64,000 nt of DNA. Origin: Actinomycetota bacterium (lineage in GTDB: Bacteria; Actinomycetota; Actinomycetes; Nanopelagicales; Nanopelagicaceae). The DNA lies in NCBI GenBank assembly GCA_009698615.1, contig WLPU01000002.1, positions 80,864 through 144,863 on the forward strand, in the 5' to 3' direction. Below the pieces are notes generated by a model. That model searched no databases. It saw only the letters and a list, made by a program, of their open reading frames with translations, and was not told where the DNA came from. Position numbers and translations under genes: made by a program. This document shows positions 58,977 through 64,000 of this stretch, piece by piece (positions within the stretch are counted from its first letter, which is position 1; each line of letters opens with the position of its first letter).

Positions 58977-60230
58977 TTAAGCGTTGGACTGTTCGCCCTG
59001 AGATGAATTCTCCTTTGACGGCGATCGAAGATTCTTCACTCCCGGAACGAAGAGGACGAGCACGCATAGGACGAGATGGAATATCGAAGCGCTAATCAAA
59101 AATGGCTTCTCCCCCATGATGTGGGTGACTGGACCCACCAATACAAAACCTAACGGCATCAACGCAGTAGATCCCATGTAATCGACACTGAAAACTCGCC
59201 CTTGTAACTCAGGGGGGACTTCACGTTGTATCGCTGAATTCCAATATGCCTCCCATGGACCAATTGAAATACCAGCTATGAGATAACCGACAAGGATAAA
59301 AACGCGTGAAGATGGAAAGGCTAAAACGATTGGAACCACTGCAAAGAAACTCCACATGATTATGGAAACAAGACCGGGATGCTTGGCCCTGTATTTCATG
59401 GCCCACAGCGCTGAAAGTGTTGCGCCAATGCTCAGTGCAACTTCTGCAAGTGCAAAAACTGTGTTTGTGTGAAACTCGCGGCGGGTAATAATTGGCAACA
59501 ACACCGTTTGGCTTGCAAGCACTACCATCAATTGCAATGTCGACATCAGAATTATTGCGGCAACCCATGGAGTTTGCCAAACGGTGACAAGGCCTTCACG
59601 CAATTCAGAAATAAACGAAGGTTGTGCATCGCTAGGCGTCCTAGGTTTTTCGTGAATATTGATTAACAAAGCGGTACCAATAAAGAAGAAAGCTGCCGTA
59701 ATGCCAAAAGTCAATCGTCCACCAATAAGCGCAACTGAAAATCCACCGATACCGGGACCAATGATTGTTGCAATTCGTACACCTATCCCGCGCATAACAT
59801 TTCCAGCTGGCAGCAATTCAGTAGGCAAAAGACTGGGCAATATCGCTCCCGATGCTGGAAAGGCAAACGCCTCGCCCGCTCCCATTGCAAAGACCAACAC
59901 TGCAAGAATCCAAGGAGCAACCTTTGGTGTTGCAATGAAAATAAGTGCCACCATGAGGACGCCACGATAAACATCAGCACCGATCATGACGTACTTTCGC
60001 GGCAAGCGATCAGCCCATACGCCTCCGACAAGCCCTAGTAATACTGCAGACAAAACACGTGATCCCAAGATCAAACCCAATGTTGTTGCTGTTCCTCCAG
60101 CATCAAGGACTGTGACCGCAAGTGCGATGGGAAAGGCAGATGCACCAAGGCTGACAAGCAAACTTGAAATCCAGAGTTGGCGAAAGCCCTTATAGGAGAG
60201 CAATGAGCCGTCAGTTACAAACTTTTTCAT
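58977..60230 (-). CDS. MFS transporter (multidrug/EntS-like exporter family)
   Basis: 417 residues with about 12 membrane helices. The cytoplasmic loop between helices 2 and 3 reads GGVWADRLPRKYVMIGADVYRG (G-x-x-x-D-R-x-x-R/K MFS motif), and the family trend (TM pattern, FPASGAILPSLLP, VGPVTHIMGEKPFL) resembles EntS/MacA-type exporters. Substrate unknown. It stands between clpP2 (27 bases) and clpX, an unusual insertion into the clp operon. No good ribosome-binding sequence precedes the ATG. Confidence 0.85.
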   Translation of the reverse strand: MKKFVTDGSLLSYKGFRQLWISSLLVSLGASAFPIALAVTVLDAGGTATTLGLILGSRVLSAVLLGLVGGVWADRLPRKYVMIGADVYRGVLMVALIFIATPKVAPWILAVLVFAMGAGEAFAFPASGAILPSLLPTELLPAGNVMRGIGVRIATIIGPGIGGFSVALIGGRLTFGITAAFFFIGTALLINIHEKPRTPSDAQPSFISELREGLVTVWQTPWVAAIILMSTLQLMVVLASQTVLLPIITRREFHTNTVFALAEVALSIGATLSALWAMKYRAKHPGLVSIIMWSFFAVVPIVLAFPSSRVFILVGYLIAGISIGPWEAYWNSAIQREVPPELQGRVFSVDYMGSTALMPLGFVLVGPVTHIMGEKPFLISASIFHLVLCVLVLFVPGVKNLRSPSKENSSQGEQSNA

Positions 60231-60257
60231 TGCAACCCAACTCTAAGAAGGAAGTCC

Positions 60258-60896
60258 TTAGTTAACTGGCTTGGCCTTACGGCTGGCAAGAACTTGGTCG
60301 ATGAGTCCATATTCAACAGCTTCTGCAGCAGTCAAAATCTTGTCTCGTTCGATATCTTGCGCAATTTGTTCAGGTGCTCGTGTGGAATGGCGAGCAATCA
60401 ACTCTTCAAGGAGAGTACGCATACGCATCACTTCTCTTGCCTGAATTTCGATGTCTGATGCCTGTCCACCACCTTCACTCGATGGTTGGTGGATCAAAAT
60501 GCGTGAATGCTCTAGGGCATAGCGCTTGCCCTTTGCGCCGCCGGCAAGGAGTACCGCAGCAGCAGAGGCAGCCTGGCCAAGACAAATTGTCATGACATCA
60601 GGGCGAACAAATTGCATCGTGTCATAAATTGCCGTCAAGGCGGTAAATGACCCACCAGGTGAATTGATATAAATCATGATGTCGCGATCGGAATCCATAG
60701 ATTCGAGCGTCAAGAGTTGAGCCATTACGTCATTTGCAATGGTGTCATCAATGGCTTGTCCAAGGAAAATAATGCGCTCTTCAAATAACTTTGTATAAGG
60801 ATCAAGGCGCTTATACCCATAGCTGGTGCGCTCTTCGATTGTTGGAAGAACGTAGCGGTTAGTAATTTCATTCACTCGATCGAATTCCATTCTCAT
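60258..60896 (-). CDS. clpP: ATP-dependent Clp protease proteolytic subunit ClpP2
   Basis: Second ClpP serine protease subunit. The start at 60896 ([10 protein letters not shown]) overlaps the clpP1 stop as ATGA; upstream in-frame codons lie inside clpP1. 212 residues: catalytic Ser in [16 protein letters not shown], His in [13 protein letters not shown], Asp in [16 protein letters not shown]. Actinobacteria make a mixed ClpP1P2 tetradecamer, so both copies are expected. The N-terminal part is a little longer than ClpP1. Confidence 0.95.
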   Translation of the reverse strand: MRMEFDRVNEITNRYVLPTIEERTSYGYKRLDPYTKLFEERIIFLGQAIDDTIANDVMAQLLTLESMDSDRDIMIYINSPGGSFTALTAIYDTMQFVRPDVMTICLGQAASAAAVLLAGGAKGKRYALEHSRILIHQPSSEGGGQASDIEIQAREVMRMRTLLEELIARHSTRAPEQIAQDIERDKILTAAEAVEYGLIDQVLASRKAKPVN

Positions 60897-61531
60897 GCTG
60901 TGCCTCCACGACCTGAAACTTGACCGGCTGATTGAACAACGTGATCCACGAATCCATATTCTTTTGCTTCTTGTGCGGTAAACCAACGATCACGATCAGA
61001 ATCTGCGGTAATCGTTTCGAGCTTTTGTCCGGTATGAAACGCTATGAGTTCTGCCATCTTCTTTTTTGTAAAGCCGATCTGCTCTGCTTGAATCTTGATA
61101 TCAGTTGCAGTTCCACCGATGCCACTTGATGGTTGGTGCATCATGATGCGGGCATGTGGTGTCGCATATCGCTTACCTGAAGCGCCAGCACACAGGAGGA
61201 ATTGACCCATGGAAGCGGCAAGTCCCATTCCGACAGTTGCAACATCATTGTTGACGTATTGCATGGTGTCGTAAATGGCCATACCTGCAGTTACTGATCC
61301 ACCGGGTGAATTGATGTAAAGAAAAATATCCTTCTCTGGATCCTCAGCTGCAAGCAGAAGAATCTGAGCACAGATGGCATTTGCCATTGAGTCCTCAACT
61401 ACTGAACCAAGAAAGATGATGCGCTCTTTTAGCAAACGGTTATAGACCTGATCATCGAGTCCACCGGAACCGGCTTGTGCGGCGCGAGCAATTACTTCTG
61501 CCGCTGCGGGGCTAATTGAATTCACGAACAT
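60893..61531 (-). CDS. clpP: ATP-dependent Clp protease proteolytic subunit ClpP1
   Basis: First ClpP subunit, 212 residues. Catalytic Ser in [16 protein letters not shown], His in [14 protein letters not shown] and Asp in [22 protein letters not shown]. The ATG is preceded by an ideal GAGGAGG site. The 132-base region upstream, after tig, carries a predicted promoter and a ClgR-like operator. Confidence 0.96.
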   Translation of the reverse strand: MFVNSISPAAAEVIARAAQAGSGGLDDQVYNRLLKERIIFLGSVVEDSMANAICAQILLLAAEDPEKDIFLYINSPGGSVTAGMAIYDTMQYVNNDVATVGMGLAASMGQFLLCAGASGKRYATPHARIMMHQPSSGIGGTATDIKIQAEQIGFTKKKMAELIAFHTGQKLETITADSDRDRWFTAQEAKEYGFVDHVVQSAGQVSGRGGTA

Positions 61532-61604
61532 CCTCCTCGTTTAAACTTCCTGTATTGACCCTAACAACCTGAGTTGAAAAATGCTTCCCTAATTCCGGCT
61601 CTGA

Positions 61605-61633
61605 ATTAGAATTAAGCGCGCAATCCGACCCAA
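61605..61633 (-). promoter_or_regulatory. Predicted clpP1P2 promoter
   Basis: -35 TTGGGT (61628-61633), 17-base spacer, -10 TCTAAT (61605-61610); expected start near 61598 with a leader of about 67 bases. A CTAATTC/GAATTAG inverted repeat begins at the -10 box. Confidence 0.45.
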
Positions 61634-61643
61634 ATGTGCCCGT

Positions 61644-61657
61644 GTTCGCTCTGAGCG
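61644..61657 (-). promoter_or_regulatory. ClgR-like operator upstream of clpP1P2
   Basis: CGCTCAGAGCGAAC on the minus strand fits the corynebacterial ClgR consensus WNNWCGCYNANRGCGWWS as I remember it, with one mismatch in the outer W. Its centre is about 52 bases upstream of the predicted clpP1 start site, a normal activator position, and ClgR is the known activator of clpP1P2 in Actinobacteria. ClgR itself is not in the window. Confidence 0.55.
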
Positions 61658-61663
61658 CAGAGG

Positions 61664-62947
61664 TTATTCGGCTACCGCTGCAGCTTTTGGCTTGAGCGCT
61701 TCAAGATCTACTGCGTTGCCTGATGCATCTTTTACCTTCACTCGACCCAATACTTCGGCAAGTGCCTTGGCACGTGCAACCTCTGCAACAAGTTGGCTGA
61801 TTTGGCCAGCGCTGGATAGTTGTTGTGCGAATTCCTCGGGTGCCATTCCATAACGCGAAGCGCTACGAATTAAGTACTCAGTTAATTCAACTTCAGTTAC
61901 TTCAACCGCTTCGGCCTTCACAACAGCATCGAGTAGGAAATCTGACTTGAGCGACGAACGAACTTGAGCCTCTACTTCTGCCCTATGGGTTGCATCTTCC
62001 ATGCGCCCTTCACCTTGTAGGTGTTCATCAACTTCAGAAGTAATGAACTCCTCTGGTACTGGGATTTCAATGTCAGCAAGTAGTTTCTCAACGAGCAAAT
62101 CACGTGCCTGTGCGCCTTGTTCCATCTTCTTCAACCGAGTCAATCGCTCAATCACATCTGCACGAAGTTCTTCTAAAGTATCAAACTCACTGCCGAGCTT
62201 GGCGAAAGCATCATCTAGTGGTGGCAACTCGCGCTCTTTGACTGCAGAAACTGTTACCTCTACTGCGCCAGTCTTGCCATCTTCCATTCCAACAAGTTGT
62301 GTTTCAAAAATCTTTACATCTCCCGCACTCATGCCAACCAGCGCTGCATCAAGGCCATCGATCATTCGGTTGGATCCAACCTCGTACGAGATTTGAGAAG
62401 CAGTTCCACCTTCAACTTCCACCCCGTCAATACGCGCGACTAAATCAATTGTTACGAAATCTCCATTCGCGCCAGCGCGCTCAACACCCAAAAGCGTTCC
62501 AAAGCGAGCGCGAAGTCCATCAATTTGCTCAACAATGTCTGCTTCTTTCACATCTACGTCATCAACTGCAATCGTGATTTTGGAAAAATCTGGCAACGTA
62601 ACTTCTGGGCGAACACTTACCTCAACCGTGAAAGACAACTTCTCTTTATCGACTAATTCCTTGATATCGACCTCAGGTCGCCCAATCACCAATACATCGT
62701 GCTCACGAGCGGCCTGTGAGTAGAAATCAGGCAGAGCCAAATTGATTGCCTCATCAAGAACGGTTCCGCGACCAACGCGTTGATCAATCATCGCTGGTGG
62801 AACTTTCCCTTTACGAAAGCCTGGGATATTTATTTGGGATGAAATCTTCTTGTATGCATCGCTGAGGTGACCGCTCAATTCATCAAATGTGACATCAATA
62901 GAAAGGCGTACACGGGTGGGAGATAAGGTCTCGACCGTGCTTTTCAC
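61664..62947 (-). CDS. tig: Trigger factor
   Basis: Ribosome-bound chaperone and prolyl isomerase. 427 residues: N-terminal ribosome-binding domain with the signature-like PGFRKGKVPPAMIDQRVG (core GFRKGK-P, about 44-52), FKBP-type PPIase (about 155-240: GDFVTIDLVARIDG) and a helical C-terminal chaperone arm. GTG start with AAGGAG 6 bases upstream. Neighbour of clpP1, as in most bacteria. Confidence 0.96.
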   Translation of the reverse strand: MKSTVETLSPTRVRLSIDVTFDELSGHLSDAYKKISSQINIPGFRKGKVPPAMIDQRVGRGTVLDEAINLALPDFYSQAAREHDVLVIGRPEVDIKELVDKEKLSFTVEVSVRPEVTLPDFSKITIAVDDVDVKEADIVEQIDGLRARFGTLLGVERAGANGDFVTIDLVARIDGVEVEGGTASQISYEVGSNRMIDGLDAALVGMSAGDVKIFETQLVGMEDGKTGAVEVTVSAVKERELPPLDDAFAKLGSEFDTLEELRADVIERLTRLKKMEQGAQARDLLVEKLLADIEIPVPEEFITSEVDEHLQGEGRMEDATHRAEVEAQVRSSLKSDFLLDAVVKAEAVEVTEVELTEYLIRSASRYGMAPEEFAQQLSSAGQISQLVAEVARAKALAEVLGRVKVKDASGNAVDLEALKPKAAAVAE

Positions 62948-62996
62948 GTGGAACTCCTTGCTAGATGAGATGCGATGAATTGTGCGACCTAGTTAC

Positions 62997-63072
62997 TGGT
63001 CGGGGCGAGAGGATTCGAACCTCCGGTCTCCTGCTCCCAAAGCAGGCGCGCTAGCCACTACGCTACGCCCCG
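62997..63072 (-). tRNA. tRNA-Pro (UGG)
   Basis: Complete cloverleaf: acceptor arms CGGGGCG and CGCCCCG, discriminator A, encoded CCA; anticodon stem CCTGC/GCAGG with loop TTTGGGA giving anticodon TGG; T arm with GTTCGAATC. Minus strand, upstream of tig. Confidence 0.95.
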
Positions 63073-63115
63073 CGGCGTAAGTTGGAAGTCTAGAGGAGAA
63101 ATTACCTTCTCTTTA

Positions 63116-63160
63116 CCCAGACCGATACCGTTAGACCCTGTAACGGAGCCTTAGTCTGGG
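63116..63160. repeat. Two-tier inverted repeat between the tRNA genes
   Basis: Nested perfect arms: outer CCCAGAC/GTCTGGG (7 bp) enclosing inner CCGTTA/TAACGG (6 bp) with a 7-base loop. It lies between divergent tRNA-Pro and tRNA-Gly, has no U-run on either strand, and overlaps where both tRNA promoters must be. Function not evident. A weaker GAGAA/TTCTC repeat lies just to the left. Nothing else is seen in the 104-base gap. Confidence 0.45.
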
Positions 63161-63176
63161 CTTCGAAACAACCCTC

Positions 63177-63250
63177 GCGGGTGTAGCTCAATGGTAGAGC
63201 CCCAGCCTTCCAAGCTGGCCATGCCGGTTCGATCCCGGTCACCCGCTCCA
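63177..63250 (+). tRNA. tRNA-Gly (UCC)
   Basis: Complete cloverleaf: acceptor arms GCGGGTG and CACCCGC, discriminator T, encoded CCA; anticodon arm CCAGC/GCTGG with loop CTTCCAA giving anticodon TCC; T arm GGTTCGATCCC. A possible -10 TAGTCT lies about 20 bases upstream. Confidence 0.95.
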
Positions 63251-63265
63251 AAGTTAGTTGCTTCG

Positions 63266-64000
63266 CTATCCAACTTGTCCTACAAGAGTCCTTGAATACG
63301 TTCCACTTAAAGTCACTGGATACAAAGTTGTCACAGCCTGACAAGCAACTGTAATTGAAAGATCAAACGTCCCACTACTTCCCGAACTGCTAATTATTGA
63401 TTCTGCAAGCACAATAACTTCGTTCTGGGTTGCACCAGATCTCCAATAACTTCCATTTACAACGGAATAGCTCGTTGTGACTGTTGGAGAACCCCCGACC
63501 GCGGAAACCGTGAGGACTAATGGATATGTCGAAATATCTTTTGTCGCATTGTAAGTTTCCACGCGGAAGCGAACAATGTAACTGCTCCCATTAAGAAAAG
63601 TGCCAAATGCACTTGAAGTTTGTGACGATCCAAGTACTCCTTGAATCACTGCCGGGAAACTGATGGCACCCGTAGTGACGCTCGAAGGACCTGCCGCGCC
63701 AACTGCACCGGTAGTTCCAATATCTCCCTTTGCTCCTACGGTTCCGGCATCACCTTTCGTTCCCGTATCTCCTACATCTCCCTTTGCTCCGGTAATTCCA
63801 GTATCTCCCTTTGCTCCATCAATTCCGTCATTGCCCTTTTGACCAATATCCCCAACATCACCCTTTGCTCCAGTATTTCCTGTATCACCTTTCGCACCTT
63901 GAGTTCCGTTTGTTCCATTACTACCTGCAACTCCCGCGCCACCAGTTGCGCCTGCAACTCCTTGGGCTCCTGCAACACCAGCTGGTCCTGTTGCACCAAT
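63266..64000 (-). CDS. Collagen-like Gly-X-Y repeat protein, C-terminal part (partial)
   Basis: The frame is open to the right edge, so the 5' part is missing. The visible 244 residues start with 35 uninterrupted Gly-X-Y triplets (units such as GAKGDT, GAKGDV, GITGAK), then a C-terminal globular domain of about 135 residues with no cysteine pair and alternating beta-strand-like hydrophobics (for example YPLVLTVSAVGG and GTFDLSITVACQ). Bacterial collagen-like proteins usually form trimeric stalks on the cell surface, with the end domain setting the trimer or binding targets; surface location here is inference, as no signal peptide is in view. It ends 16 bases from the convergent tRNA-Gly. The C-terminal domain is not one I recognise. 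Confidence 0.8.
   Translation of the reverse strand: MGATGPAGVAGAQGVAGATGGAGVAGSNGTNGTQGAKGDTGNTGAKGDVGDIGQKGNDGIDGAKGDTGITGAKGDVGDTGTKGDAGTVGAKGDIGTTGAVGAAGPSSVTTGAISFPAVIQGVLGSSQTSSAFGTFLNGSSYIVRFRVETYNATKDISTYPLVLTVSAVGGSPTVTTSYSVVNGSYWRSGATQNEVIVLAESIISSSGSSGTFDLSITVACQAVTTLYPVTLSGTYSRTLVGQVG

Noticed and set aside
62997..63250. tRNA-linked integration site
   Set aside because: Neither tRNA 3' end is repeated nearby, and the flanking genes are ordinary; no integrase is adjacent.
63102..63344. 80-residue minus-strand frame containing GIEPAWPAWKAGALPLSYTR
   Set aside because: This is the antisense reading of the tRNA-Gly gene, a well-known spurious protein in databases; it also overlaps the end of the collagen-like gene.
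63772..63999. 75-residue frame rich in Gln, Leu and Glu on the minus strand
   Set aside because: Out-of-frame reading of the Gly-X-Y repeat; the true frame is the open one with regular glycine every third residue.

Overview
The window is a gene-dense, streamlined actinobacterial chromosome segment. Gene orders typical of Actinobacteria run almost unbroken: xerC-rpsB-tsf-pyrH-frr-cdsA-rlmN; rseP-ispG-proS-rimP-nusA-ylxR; ilvBNC-serA-leuB-ilvE-cimA; gatCAB-ilvD; valS-folC-DUF4233-ndk-mreBCD-mrdA-rodA-rne-rplU-rpmA-obgE-proBA; and tig-clpP1-clpP2-clpX. Moderate GC by eye, very short or overlapping junctions (TAATG, ATGA), leaderless promoters and a large polyamine-use cluster suggest a freshwater planktonic lineage of the acI/Nanopelagicales kind. 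That placement is inference, because no rRNA is present.

Layout. Positions 1-6567 (minus strand) form one operon from rseP through ispG, proS, a TauE-type permease, rimP and nusA into a truncated ylxR. Positions 6630-18358 hold an accessory block for amine catabolism: gabT, speB, two DAO-family flavoproteins, a complete PotABCD transporter, an aminobutyraldehyde-type dehydrogenase and an EamA exporter. This block plus fhs lies between rlmN and rseP, where most Actinobacteria carry dxr; dxr is not in the window. Positions 18362-25056 are fhs, rlmN, cdsA, frr, pyrH, tsf and rpsB, the last behind a strongly structured leader. Positions 25286-36747 are xerC, the branched-chain amino-acid operon with an attenuator-like leader (leaderless 12-residue peptide MRSLVVIHELAI, a 10-bp hairpin and an intrinsic terminator), and ilvD. 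Positions 36744-44692 hold gatCAB, proBA, obgE, rpmA and rplU. Positions 44798-57575 hold rne, the rod-shape and elongasome genes, ndk, folC and valS. Positions 57590-62947 hold clpX, an MFS transporter, clpP2, clpP1 and tig, with a ClgR-like operator upstream of clpP1. The end carries tRNA-Pro(UGG), tRNA-Gly(UCC) and the 3' part of a collagen-like Gly-X-Y protein.

How the parts work together. The amine block can be read as import of putrescine/spermidine-like amines (PotABCD), or release of putrescine from agmatine (SpeB), oxidation by flavoproteins to aminoaldehyde, oxidation to GABA, and transamination by GabT. No PuuA glutamylation ligase and no dedicated succinate-semialdehyde dehydrogenase is visible. 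The most novel-looking signals are non-coding: a roughly 116-nt leader RNA with competing helices upstream of one amine oxidase (10389-10504), four tandem hairpins ahead of rne, the structured rpsB leader, the ilv attenuator and a two-tier inverted repeat between the two tRNAs. I found no CRISPR array, insertion sequence, prophage or obvious pseudogene.
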